Under the pieces are notes generated by a model that did no database searches, had not been told where the DNA came from, and saw only the letters and a list, made by a program, of their open reading frames with translations. A stretch of 64,000 nucleotides of DNA from Odiellus spinosus. Its lineage: Eukaryota; Arthropoda; Arachnida; Opiliones; Phalangiidae. How positions within the stretch are numbered: position 1 is the first letter of the stretch; each line of letters begins with the position of its first letter. The DNA lies in the NCBI GenBank assembly GCA_963920705.1, contig OY987226.1:27908706-27972705 (forward strand), written 5' to 3'. A program made the position numbers and the translations under genes. Of the stretch, positions 15,301-29,043 are shown in pieces.

Positions 15301-17239
15301 CAAATTTCTAAAGCATTGATCCACAAATTTCCCAAGTATAGATGCACAAATTTCCCAAGCATAGATGCACAAATTTCCCAAGTATAGATCCACAAATTTC
15401 CCAAATATAGATCCACAAATTTCCCAAGTATTGATCGACAAATTTCCCAAGTATAGATCGACAAATTTCCCTAGTATAGATAAACCAATTTCCCAAGTAT
15501 AGATCCACAAATTTCCTAAGTAAAGATCCGTAAATTTCCCAAGTATAGATCCGTAAATTTCCCAAGTATAGATCCACAAATTTCCGAATCGTAGATCCAC
15601 AAATTTCCCAAGTATAGATCCAAAAATTTCCCAAGTTTAGATCCACAAATTTCATAAGCATAGATCCACAAATTTCCGAAGTATAGATCCGTAAATTTCC
15701 CAAGTATAGATCCATAAATTTCCGAATTGTAGATCCACAAATTTCCCAAGTATAGATCCTCCAATTTCTCAAGTATAGATACACAAATTTCCGAAGTATA
15801 GATCCACAAATTTTAAAAGTATAGATCCACAAATTTCCCAAGTATAGATCACAAATTTCCCAAGTATAGATCCACAAATTTCCCAAGTATAGATCCACCA
15901 ATTTCCCAAGTATAGATCCAGAAATTTCCCAAATATAGATCCACAAATTTCCCAAGTATAGATCCACAAATTTCCCAAGTATTAATCGAGAAATTTCCCA
16001 AGCATTGATCAACAAATTTCCCAAGTATAGATCCACAAATTTCCCAAGCATAGATCCACAAATTTCCGAAGTATAGATCCGTACATTTTCCAAGATAGAT
16101 CCACAAATTTCCCCAAGTACATATTAACAAATTTTCCAAGTATAGATGCACAAATTTCTAAAGCATTGATCCAAAATTTTCCCAAGTATAGATCCACAAA
16201 TTTCCCAAGCATAGATCCACAAATTTCCCAAGTATAGATCCACAAATTTCCCAAGCATAGATCCACAAATTTCCCAAGTATAGATGCACAAATTTGCCAA
16301 GCATAGATGCACAAATTTCCCAAGTATAGATCCACAAATTTCCCAAATATAGATCCACAAATTTCCCAAGTATAGATCCACAAATTTCCCGAGTATAGAT
16401 CCGCAAATTTCCCAGGTGTAGATCCACAAATTTCCCAATTATAGATACACAAATTTCCCAAGTATTGATCGAGAAATTTCCCAAGTATTGATCGACAAAT
16501 TTCCCAAGTATAGATCGACAAATTTCCCTAGTATAGATAAACCAATTTCCCAAGTATAGATCCACAAATTTCCTAAGTATAGATCCGTAAATTTCCCAAG
16601 TATAGATCCACAAATTTCCGAATCGTAGATCCACAAATTTCCCAAGTATAGATCCACAAATTTCCCAAGTATAGATCCACAAATTTCCCAAGTATAGATC
16701 CACAAATTTCCCAAGTTTAGATCCACAAATTTCATAAGCATAGATCCGTAAATTTCCCAAGTATAGATCCACAAATTTCCGAAATGTAGATCCACAAATT
16801 TCCCAAGTATAGATCCTCCAATTTCTCAAGTATAGATACACAAATTTCCGAAGTATAGATCCAAAAATTTCCCAAGTATAGATCCACAAATTTACCGAGT
16901 ATAGATACACAAATTTCCCAAGCATTGATCCACAAACTTCCGAAGTATAGATCCGCAAAATTCCCAAGTATAGATCCACAAATTTTCCAAGTATAGATCC
17001 ACAAATTTCCCAAGCATAGATCCACAAATTTCCGAAGTATAGAACCGTACATTTCTTAAGTATAGATCCACAAATTTCCCAAGTATTGATCGACAAATTT
17101 CACAAGTATAGATCCACAAATTTCCCACGTATAGATCGACAAATTTCCGAAGTATAGTTCCACCAATTTCCCAAGCATAGACCCACAAATATCAAAAGTA
17201 TAGATCCACCAATTTCCCAAGTATAGATCCACAAATTTC
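12351..17239. repeat. Higher-order repeat, 2,434 bp, two tandem copies
   Basis: Sequence from 12,351 matches sequence 2,434 bases downstream until 14,805/17,239. The first base that differs is 14,806 C against 17,240 T. To the left, agreement stops at 12,350, where TTTTAAAAG faces TTTCCCAAG. Conceptual reading of all three minus-strand frames gave the same residues in both copies, so I see no base difference over about 2.4 kb. This means either a very recent unequal exchange or an assembly duplication. The right copy overlaps the start of the 3,187-bp duplication. Confidence 0.88.
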
Positions 17240-20200
17240 TCAAGTATAGATCGACAAATTTCCCAAGTATAGATCCATAAATTTCCCAAGTATAGATCCA
17301 CAAATTCCCAAAGTATATATCCACAAATTTCCCGAGTATAGATCGGCAAATTTCCATGGTATAGATAGACAAATTTCAGAAGTATAGATCGACAAATTTC
17401 CCAAGTATAGATCCACAAATTTTCCAAGTATAGATCTACAAATTTCCCAAGTATTGATCGACAAATTTCACAAGTATATATCCACAAATTTCTCAAGTAT
17501 ATATCCACAAATTTCTCAAGTATAGATCCAAAAATTTTAAAAGTATAGATCCACAAATTTCCCAAGTATAGATCACAAATTTCCCAAGTATAGATCCACA
17601 AATTTCCCAAGTATAGATCCACCAATTTCCCAAGTATAGATTCACAAATTTCCCAAGAATAGATCGACAAATTTACGAAGTATAGATCCACCGATTTCCC
17701 AAGTATAGATCCAAATTTCCCAAGTATAGATGCACAAATTTCCCAAGCATAGATGCACAAATTTCCCAAGTATAGATCCACGAATTTCCCAAGCATAGAT
17801 CTACAAATTTCCCAAGTATTGATCGACAAATTTCACAAGCATATATCCACAAATTTCTCAAGTATATATCCACAAATTTCTCAAGTATAGATCCACAAAT
17901 TTCCCAAGTATAGATCCACAAATTTTAAAAGTATAGATCCACAAATTTCCCAAGTATAGATCACAAATTTCCCAAATATAGATCCACAAATTTCCCAAGT
18001 ATAGATCCACCAATTTCCCAAGTATAGATTCACAAATTTCCCAAGAATAGATCGACAAATTTACGAAGTATAGATCCACAAATTTCCCAAATATAGATCC
18101 ACAAATTTACCAAGTATAGATCCACAAATTTCCCAAGTATTGATCGAGAAATTTCCCAAGCATAGATCCACAAATTTCCCAAGCATAGAACCGTACATTT
18201 CCCAAGAGAGATCCACAAATTTCCCAAGTACATATCCACAAATTTTCCAAGTATAGATCCACAAATTTCCCAAGCATAGATCCACAAATTTCCCAAGTAT
18301 AGATCCACAAATTTCCCAAGCATAGATCCACAAATTTCCCAAGTATAGATGCACAAATTTCCCAAGCATAGATGCACAAATTTCCCAAGTATAGATCCAC
18401 AAATTTCCCAAATATAGATCCACAAATTTCCCAAGTATAGATCCACAAATTTCCCGAGTATAGATCCGCAAATTTCCCAAGTGTAGATCCACAAATTTCC
18501 CAATTATAGATACACAAATTTCCCAAGTATTGATCGAGAAATTTCCCAAGTATTGATCGACTAATTTCCCAAGTATAGATCGACAAATTTCCCTAGATAA
18601 ACCAATTTCCCAAGTATAGATCCACAAATTTCCGAAGTATAAATCCGTAAATTTCCCAAGTATAGATCCACAAATTTCCGAATCGTAGATCCACAAATTT
18701 CCCAAGTATAGATCCACAAATTTCCCAAGTATAGATCCACAAATTTCCCAAGTATAGATCCACAAATTTCCCAAGTTTAGATCCACAAATTTCCGAAGTA
18801 TAGATCCGTAAATTTCCCAAGTATAGATCCACAAATTTCCGAATTGTAGATCCACAAATTTCCCAAGTATAGATCCTCCAATTTCTCAAGTATAGATACA
18901 CAAATTTCCGAAGTATAGATCCAAAAATTTCCCAAGTATAGATCCACAAGTTTCCCAAGTATAGATCCACAAATTTACCGAGTATAGATACACAAATTTC
19001 CCAAGCATTGATCCACAAATTTCCCAAGTATTGATCCGCAAACTTCCGAAGAATAGATCCGCAAATTTCACAAGTATATATCCACAAATTTCTCAAGTAT
19101 AGATCCACAAATTTCCCAAGTATAGATCCACAAATTTCCCACGTATAGATCGACAAATTTCCGAAGTATAGTTCCACCAATTTCCCAAGCATAGACCCAC
19201 AAATATCAAAAGTATAGATCCACCAATTTCCCAAGCATAGATCCACAAATTTCCGAAGTATAGATCCGTACATTTTCCAAGATAGATCCACAAATTTCCC
19301 CAAGTACATATTAACAAATTTTCCAAGTATAGATGCACAAATTTCTAAAGCATTGATCCAAAATTTTCCCAAGTATAGATCCACAAATTTCCCAAGCATA
19401 GATCCACAAATTTCCCAAGTATAGATCCACAAATTTCCCAAGCATAGATCCACAAATTTCCCAAGTATAGATGCACAAATTTGCCAAGCATAGATGCACA
19501 AATTTCCCAAGTATAGATCCACAAATTTCCCAAATATAGATCCACAAATTTCCCAAGTATAGATCCACAAATTTCCCGAGTATAGATCCGCAAATTTCCC
19601 AGGTGTAGATCCACAAATTTCCCAATTATAGATACACAAATTTCCCAAGTATTGATCGAGAAATTTCCCAAGTATTGATCGACAAATTTCCCAAGTATAG
19701 ATCGACAAATTTCCCTAGTATAGATAAACCAATTTCCCAAGTATAGATCCACAAATTTCCTAAGTATAGATCCGTAAATTTCCCAAGTATAGATCCACAA
19801 ATTTCCGAATCGTAGATCCACAAATTTCCCAAGTATAGATCCACAAATTTCCCAAGTATAGATCCACAAATTTCCCAAGTATAGATCCACAAATTTCCCA
19901 AGTTTAGATCCACAAATTTCATAAGCATAGATCCGTAAATTTCCCAAGTATAGATCCACAAATTTCCGAAATGTAGATCCACAAATTTCCCAAGTATAGA
20001 TCCTCCAATTTCTCAAGTATAGATACACAAATTTCCGAAGTATAGATCCAAAAATTTCCCAAGTATAGATCCACAAATTTACCGAGTATAGATACACAAA
20101 TTTCCCAAGCATTGATCCACAAACTTCCGAAGTATAGATCCGCAAAATTCCCAAGTATAGATCCACAAATTTTCCAAGTATAGATCCACAAATTTCCCAA

Positions 20201-22422
20201 GCATAGATCCACAAATTTCCGAAGTATAGAACCGTACATTTCTTAAGTATAGATCCACAAATTTCCCAAGTATTGATCGACAAATTTCACAAGTATAGAT
20301 CCACAAATTTCCCACGTATAGATCGACAAATTTCCGAAGTATAGTTCCACCAATTTCCCAAGCATAGACCCACAAATATCAAAAGTATAGATCCACCAAT
20401 TTCCCAAGTATAGATCCACAAATTTCTCAAGTATAGATCGACAAATTTCCCAAGTATAGATCCATAAATTTCCCAAGTATAGATCCACAAATTCCCAAAG
20501 TATATATCCACAAATTTCCCGAGTATAGATCGGCAAATTTCCATGGTATAGATAGACAAATTTCAGAAGTATAGATCGACAAATTTCCCAAGTATAGATC
20601 CACAAATTTTCCAAGTATAGATCTACAAATTTCCCAAGTATTGATCGACAAATTTCACAAGTATATATCCACAAATTTCTCAAGTATATATCCACAAATT
20701 TCTCAAGTATAGATCCAAAAATTTTAAAAGTATAGATCCACAAATTTCCCAAGTATAGATCACAAATTTCCCAAGTATAGATCCACAAATTTCCCAAGTA
20801 TAGATCCACCAATTTCCCAAGTATAGATTCACAAATTTCCCAAGAATAGATCGACAAATTTACGAAGTATAGATCCACCGATTTCCCAAGTATAGATCCA
20901 AATTTCCCAAGTATAGATGCACAAATTTCCCAAGCATAGATGCACAAATTTCCCAAGTATAGATCCACGAATTTCCCAAGCATAGATCTACAAATTTCCC
21001 AAGTATTGATCGACAAATTTCACAAGCATATATCCACAAATTTCTCAAGTATATATCCACAAATTTCTCAAGTATAGATCCACAAATTTCCCAAGTATAG
21101 ATCCACAAATTTTAAAAGTATAGATCCACAAATTTCCCAAGTATAGATCACAAATTTCCCAAATATAGATCCACAAATTTCCCAAGTATAGATCCACCAA
21201 TTTCCCAAGTATAGATTCACAAATTTCCCAAGAATAGATCGACAAATTTACGAAGTATAGATCCACAAATTTCCCAAATATAGATCCACAAATTTACCAA
21301 GTATAGATCCACAAATTTCCCAAGTATTGATCGAGAAATTTCCCAAGCATAGATCCACAAATTTCCCAAGCATAGAACCGTACATTTCCCAAGAGAGATC
21401 CACAAATTTCCCAAGTACATATCCACAAATTTTCCAAGTATAGATCCACAAATTTCCCAAGCATAGATCCACAAATTTCCCAAGTATAGATCCACAAATT
21501 TCCCAAGCATAGATCCACAAATTTCCCAAGTATAGATGCACAAATTTCCCAAGCATAGATGCACAAATTTCCCAAGTATAGATCCACAAATTTCCCAAAT
21601 ATAGATCCACAAATTTCCCAAGTATAGATCCACAAATTTCCCGAGTATAGATCCGCAAATTTCCCAAGTGTAGATCCACAAATTTCCCAATTATAGATAC
21701 ACAAATTTCCCAAGTATTGATCGAGAAATTTCCCAAGTATTGATCGACTAATTTCCCAAGTATAGATCGACAAATTTCCCTAGATAAACCAATTTCCCAA
21801 GTATAGATCCACAAATTTCCGAAGTATAAATCCGTAAATTTCCCAAGTATAGATCCACAAATTTCCGAATCGTAGATCCACAAATTTCCCAAGTATAGAT
21901 CCACAAATTTCCCAAGTATAGATCCACAAATTTCCCAAGTATAGATCCACAAATTTCCCAAGTTTAGATCCACAAATTTCCGAAGTATAGATCCGTAAAT
22001 TTCCCAAGTATAGATCCACAAATTTCCGAATTGTAGATCCACAAATTTCCCAAGTATAGATCCTCCAATTTCTCAAGTATAGATACACAAATTTCCGAAG
22101 TATAGATCCAAAAATTTCCCAAGTATAGATCCACAAGTTTCCCAAGTATAGATCCACAAATTTACCGAGTATAGATACACAAATTTCCCAAGCATTGATC
22201 CACAAATTTCCCAAGTATTGATCCGCAAACTTCCGAAGAATAGATCCGCAAATTTCACAAGTATATATCCACAAATTTCTCAAGTATAGATCCACAAATT
22301 TCCCAAGTATAGATCCACAAATTTCCCACGTATAGATCGACAAATTTCCGAAGTATAGTTCCACCAATTTCCCAAGCATAGACCCACAAATATCAAAAGT
22401 ATAGATCCACCAATTTCCCAAG
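16049..22422. repeat. Higher-order repeat, 3,187 bp, two tandem copies
   Basis: Bases 16,049-19,235 and 19,236-22,422 match at an offset of 3,187. Agreement ends where AAGCATAG (19,236) faces AAGTATAG (22,423). The sequence AATTTCCCAAG is shared across the breakpoint, as expected if exchange happened inside a monomer. No difference was seen between copies in the frames I compared. The first about 1.2 kb of this unit is also the end of the 2,434-bp repeat, so that segment is present three times (from about 13,615, 16,049 and 19,236). Confidence 0.87.
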
Positions 22423-24450
22423 TATAGATCCACAAATTTCTCAAGTATAGATCGACAAATTTCCCAAGTATAGATCCATAAATTTCCCAAGTATAGATCC
22501 ACAAATTCCCAAAGTATATATCCACAAATTTCCCGAGTATAGATCGGCAAATTTCCATGGTATAGATAGACAAATTTCAGAAGTATAGATCGACAAATTT
22601 CCCAAGTATAGATCCACAAATTTTCCAAGTATAGATCTACAAATTTCCCAAGTATTGATCGACAAATTTCACAAGTATATATCCACAAATTTCTCAAGTA
22701 TATATCCACAAATTTCTCAAGTATAGATCCACAAATTTCCCAAGTATAGATCCAAAAATTTTAAAAGTATAGATCCACAAATTTCCCAAGTATAGATCAC
22801 AAATTTCCCAAGTATAGATCCACAAATTTCCCAAGTATAGATCCACCAATTTCCCAAGTATAGATTCACAAATTTCCCAAGAATAGATCGACAAATTTAC
22901 GAAGTATAGATCCACCGATTTCCCAAGTATAGATCCAAATTTCCCAAGTATAGATGCACAAATTTCCCAAGCATAGATGCACAAATTTCCCAAGTATAGA
23001 TCCACGAATTTCCCAAGCATAGATCTACAAATTTCCCAAGTATTGATCGACAAATTTCACAAGTATATATCCACAAATTTCTCAAGTATATATCCACAAA
23101 TTTCTCAAGTATAGATCCACAAATTTCCCAAGTATAGATCCACAAATTTTAAAAGTATAGATCCACAAATTTCCCAAGTATAGATCACAAATTTCCCAAG
23201 TATAGATCCACAAATTTCCCAAGTATAGATCCACCAATTTCCCAAGTATAGATTCACAAATTTCCCAAGAATAGATCGACAAATTTACGAAGTATAGATC
23301 CACAAATTTCCCAAATATAGATCCACAAATTTCCCAAGTATAGATCCACAAATTTCCCAAGTATTGATCGAGAAATTTCCCAAGCATAGATCCACAAATT
23401 TCCCAAGCATAGAACCGTACATTTCCCAAGAGAGATCCACAAATTTCCCAAGTACATATCCACAAATTTTCCAAATATAGATCCACAAATTTCCCAAGCA
23501 TAGATCCACAAATTTCCCAAGTATAGATCCACAAATTTCCCAAGCATAGATCCACAAATTTCCCAAGTATAGATGCACAAATTTCCCAAGCATAGATGCA
23601 CAAATTTCCCAAGTATAGATCCACAAATTTCCCAAATATAGATCCACAAATTTCCCAAGTATAGATCCACAAATTTCCCGAGTATAGATCCGCAAATTTC
23701 CCAAGTGTAGATCCACAAATTTCCCAATTATAGATACACAAATTTCCCAAGTATTGATCGAGAAATTTCCCAAGTATTGATCGACAAATTTCCCAAGTAT
23801 AGATCGACAAATTTCCCTAGATAAACCAATTTCCCAAGTATAGATCCACAAATTTCCGAAGTATAAATCCGTAAATTTCCCAAGTATAGATCCACAAATT
23901 TCCGAATCGTAGATCCACAAATTTCCCAAGTATAGATCCACAAATTTCCCAAGTATAGATCCACAAATTTCCCAAGTTTAGATCCACAAATTTCCGAAGT
24001 ATAGATCCGTATATTTCCCAAGTATAGATCCACAAATTTCCGAATTGTAGATCCACAAATTTCCCAAGTATAGATCCTCCAATTTCTCAAGTATAGATAC
24101 ACAAATTTCCGAAGTATAGATCCAAAAATTTCCCAAGTATAGATCCACAAGTTTCCCAAGTATAGATCCACAAATTTACCGAGTATAGATACACAAATTT
24201 CCCAAGCATTGATCCACAAATTTCCCAAGTATTGATCCGCAAACTTCCGAAGTATAGATCCGCAAAATTCCCAAGTATAGATCCACAAATTTTCCAAGTA
24301 TAGATCCACAAATTTCCCAAGCATAGATCCACAAATTTCCGAAGTATATATCCGTACATTTCCCAAGTATAGATCCACAAATTTCCCAAGTATTGATCGA
24401 CAAATTTCACAAGTATATATCCACAAATTTCTCAAGTATAGATCCACAAA
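22423..24450. repeat. Partial, slightly diverged third copy of the 3,187-bp block
   Basis: This interval resembles the sequence 2,014 bases upstream at its start (22,441 against 20,427) and 2,037 bases upstream further in (22,897 against 20,860). The change of 23 is one extra monomer near 22,740. Unlike the two perfect copies before it, it carries several single-base changes. One is CCAAATATAG near 23,472, where the earlier copy has CCAAGTATAG. It is therefore older, or was copied from a different template. Confidence 0.7.
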
Positions 24451-25005
24451 TTTCCCAAGTATAGATCCACAAATTTCCCACGTATAGATCGACAAATTTC
24501 TGAAGTATAGTTCCACCAATTTCCCAAGCATAGACCCACAAATATCAAAAGTATAGATCCACCAATATCCCAAGTATAGATCCACAAATTTCTCAAGTAT
24601 AGATCGACAAATTTCCCAAGTATAGATCCATAAATTTCCCAAGTATAGATCCACAAATTCCCAAAGTATATATCCACAAATTTCCATGGTATAGATAGAC
24701 AAATTTCAGAAGTATAGATCCACAAATTTCCCAAGTATTGATCGACAAATTTCACAAGTATATATCCACAAATTTCTCAAGTATATATCCACAAATTTCT
24801 CAAGTATAGATCCACAAATTTCCCAAGTATAGATCCACAAATTTCCCAAGTATAGATCCACAAATTTCCGAAGTATAGATCCGAAAATTTCCAAGAATAG
24901 ATCCACAAATTTTAGAAGTATAGATCCACAAATTTTAAAACTATAGATCCACAAATTTCCCAAGTATAGATCACAAATTTCCCAAGTATAGATCCACAAA
25001 TTTCC
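24451..25005. repeat. 23-bp array between two higher-order blocks
   Basis: This stretch is about 24 monomers of the 23-bp satellite. Variants include CCACGTATAGATCGAC, the CCAATATCCCAAG unit near 24,563, and TTTCCATGGTATAGATAG near 24,682. The order of variants resembles 29,150-29,480 and 34,230-34,540, so it belongs to the same higher-order family. It is not an exact copy and contains no other feature. Confidence 0.7.
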
Positions 25006-28000
25006 CAAGTATAGATCCACAAATTTCCCAAGAATAGATCGACAAATTTACGAAGTATAGATCCACCGATTTCCCAAGTATAGATCCAAATTTCCCAAGT
25101 ATAGATCCACAAATTTCCCAAGCATAGATCCACAAATTTCCCAAGTATAGATGCACAAATTTCCCAAGCATATATGCACAAATTTCCCAAGTATAGATCC
25201 ACAAATTTCCCAAATATAGATCCACAAATTTCCCAAGTATAGATCCACAAATTTCCCAAGTATTGATCGAGAAATTTCCCAAGCATTGATCAACAAATTT
25301 CCCAAGTATAGATCCGCAAATTTCCGAAGTAAAGATCCACAAATTTCCCAAGTATAGATCCACAAATTTTCCAAGTATAGATTCACAAATTTCCCAAGCA
25401 TAGATCCGTACATTTCCCAAGATAGATCCGTACATTTCCCAAGATAGATCCACAAATTTCCCAAGTACATATCCACAAATTTTCCAAGTATAGATCCACA
25501 AATTTTCCAAGTATAGATCCACAAATTTTAAAGCATTGATCCACAAATTTCCCAAGTATAGATCCACAAATTTCCCAAGTATAGATCCACAAATTTCCCA
25601 AGCATAGATCCACAAATTTTCCAAGTATAGATGTACAAATTTCCCAAGCATAGATGCACAAATTTCCCTAGTATAGATCCACAAATTTCCCAAATATAGA
25701 TATACAAATTTCCCAAGTATAGATCCACAAATTTCCCGAGTATAGATCCGCAAATTTCCCAAGTGTAGATACACAAATTTCCTAAGTATTGATCGAGAAA
25801 TTTCCCAAGTATAGATCGACAAATTTCCCTAGTATAGATAAACCAATTTCCCAAGTATAGATCCACAAATTTTCGAAGTATAGATCCGTAAATTTCCCAA
25901 GTATAGATCCACAAATTTCCGAATCGTAGATCCACAAATTTCCGAAGTAAAGATCCACAAATTTCCCAAGTATAGATCCACAAATTTCCCAAGTATAGAT
26001 CCACAAATTTCCCAAGTATAGATCCACAAATTTCCCGAGTATAGATCCGCAAGTTTCTCAAGTATAGATCCCCAAATTTACCAAGTATAGATCCAAAAAT
26101 TTCCCAAGTATAGATCCACAAATTTCCCGAGTATAGATCCGCAAGTTTCCCAAGTATAGATCCACAAATTTACCGAGTATAGATACACAAATTTCCCAAG
26201 CATTGATCCACAAATTTCCCAAGTATTGATCCGCAAACTTCCGAAGTATAGATCCGCAAAATTCCCAAGTATAGATCCACAAATATTCCAAGTATAGATC
26301 CACAAATTTCCCAAGCATAGATCCACAAATTTAAGAAGTATATATCCACAAATTTCCCAAGTATAGATCCACAAATTTCCCAAGTTTAGATCCACAAATT
26401 TCCCACGTATAGATCGACAAATTTCCGAAGGATAGTTCCACCAATTTCCCAAGCATAGACCCACAAATATCAAAAGTATAGATCCACCAATTTCCCAAGT
26501 ATAGATCCACAAATTTCTCAAGTATAGATCGAGAAATTTCCCAAGTATAGATCCATAAATTTCCCAAGTATAGATCCACAAATTCCCAAAGTATATATCC
26601 ACAAATTTCCCGAGTATAGATCGGCAAATTTCCATGGTATAGATAGACAAATTTCAGAAGTATAGATCGACAAATTTCCCAAGTATAGATCCACAAATTT
26701 CCCAAGTATAGATCTACAAATTTCCCAAGTATTGATCGACAAATTTCTCAAGTATATATCCACAAATTTCTCAAGTATAGATCCACAAATTTCCGAAGTA
26801 TAGATCCAAAAATTTCCCAAGTATAGATCCACAAGTTTCCCAAGTATAGATCCACAAATTTACCGAGTATAGATACACAAATTTCCCAAGCATTGATCCA
26901 CAAATTTCCCAAGTATTGGTCCGCAAACTTCCGAAGTATAGATCCGCAAAATTCCCAAGTATAGATCCACAAATTTTCCAAGTATAGATCCACAAATTTC
27001 CCAAGCATAGATCCACAAATTTCCCAAGTATAGATCCACAAATTTCCCAAGAATAGATCGACAAATTTACGAAGTATAGATCCACCGATTTCCCAAGTAT
27101 AGATCCAAATTTCCCAAGTATAGATCCACAAATTTCCCAAGCATAGATCCACAAATTTCCCAAGTATAGATGCACAAATTTCCCAAGCATATATGCACAA
27201 ATTTCCCAAGTATAGATCCACAAATTTCCCAAATATAGATCCACAAATTTCCCAAGTATAGATCCACAAATTTCCCAAGTATTGATCGAGAAATTTCCCA
27301 AGCATTGATCAACAAATTTCCCAAGTATAGATCCGCAAATTTCCGAAGTAAAGATCCACAAATTTCCCAAGTATAGATCCACAAATTTTCCAAGTATAGA
27401 TTCACAAATTTCCCAAGCATAGATCCGTACATTTCCCAAGATAGATCCGTACATTTCCCAAGATAGATCCACAAATTTCCCAAGTACATATCCACAAATT
27501 TTCCAAGTATAGATCCACAAATTTTCCAAGTATAGATCCACAAATTTTAAAGCATTGATCCACAAATTTCCCAAGTATAGATCCACAAATTTCCCAAGTA
27601 TAGATCCACAAATTTCCCAAGCATAGATCCACAAATTTTCCAAGTATAGATGTACAAATTTCCCAAGCATAGATGCACAAATTTCCCTAGTATAGATCCA
27701 CAAATTTCCCAAATATAGATATACAAATTTCCCAAGTATAGATCCACAAATTTCCCGAGTATAGATCCGCAAATTTCCCAAGTGTAGATACACAAATTTC
27801 CTAAGTATTGATCGAGAAATTTCCCAAGTATAGATCGACAAATTTCCCTAGTATAGATAAACCAATTTCCCAAGTATAGATCCACAAATTTTCGAAGTAT
27901 AGATCCGTAAATTTCCCAAGTATAGATCCACAAATTTCCGAATCGTAGATCCACAAATTTCCGAAGTAAAGATCCACAAATTTCCCAAGTATAGATCCAC

Positions 28001-29043
28001 AAATTTCCCAAGTATAGATCCACAAATTTCCCAAGTATAGATCCACAAATTTCCCGAGTATAGATCCGCAAGTTTCTCAAGTATAGATCCCCAAATTTAC
28101 CAAGTATAGATCCAAAAATTTCCCAAGTATAGATCCACAAATTTCCCGAGTATAGATCCGCAAGTTTCCCAAGTATAGATCCACAAATTTACCGAGTATA
28201 GATACACAAATTTCCCAAGCATTGATCCACAAATTTCCCAAGTATTGATCCGCAAACTTCCGAAGTATAGATCCGCAAAATTCCCAAGTATAGATCCACA
28301 AATATTCCAAGTATAGATCCACAAATTTCCCAAGCATAGATCCACAAATTTAAGAAGTATATATCCACAAATTTCCCAAGTATAGATCCACAAATTTCCC
28401 AAGTTTAGATCCACAAATTTCCCACGTATAGATCGACAAATTTCCGAAGGATAGTTCCACCAATTTCCCAAGCATAGACCCACAAATATCAAAAGTATAG
28501 ATCCACCAATTTCCCAAGTATAGATCCACAAATTTCTCAAGTATAGATCGAGAAATTTCCCAAGTATAGATCCATAAATTTCCCAAGTATAGATCCACAA
28601 ATTCCCAAAGTATATATCCACAAATTTCCCGAGTATAGATCGGCAAATTTCCATGGTATAGATAGACAAATTTCAGAAGTATAGATCGACAAATTTCCCA
28701 AGTATAGATCCACAAATTTCCCAAGTATAGATCTACAAATTTCCCAAGTATTGATCGACAAATTTCTCAAGTATATATCCACAAATTTCTCAAGTATAGA
28801 TCCACAAATTTCCGAAGTATAGATCCAAAAATTTCCCAAGTATAGATCCACAAGTTTCCCAAGTATAGATCCACAAATTTACCGAGTATAGATACACAAA
28901 TTTCCCAAGCATTGATCCACAAATTTCCCAAGTATTGGTCCGCAAACTTCCGAAGTATAGATCCGCAAAATTCCCAAGTATAGATCCACAAATTTTCCAA
29001 GTATAGATCCACAAATTTCCCAAGCATAGATCCACAAATTTCC
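25006..29043. repeat. Higher-order repeat, 2,019 bp, two tandem copies
   Basis: Bases 25,006-27,024 and 27,025-29,043 match at an offset of 2,019. Divergence appears at 27,025 C against 29,044 G. The copies share rare units, such as two consecutive GATCCGTACATTTCCC units (25,410 and 25,429 against 27,429 and 27,448) and the GATATACAAAT unit (25,699 and 27,718). I saw no base difference between copies. A similar but not identical arrangement recurs near 35,000-36,400. Confidence 0.88.
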
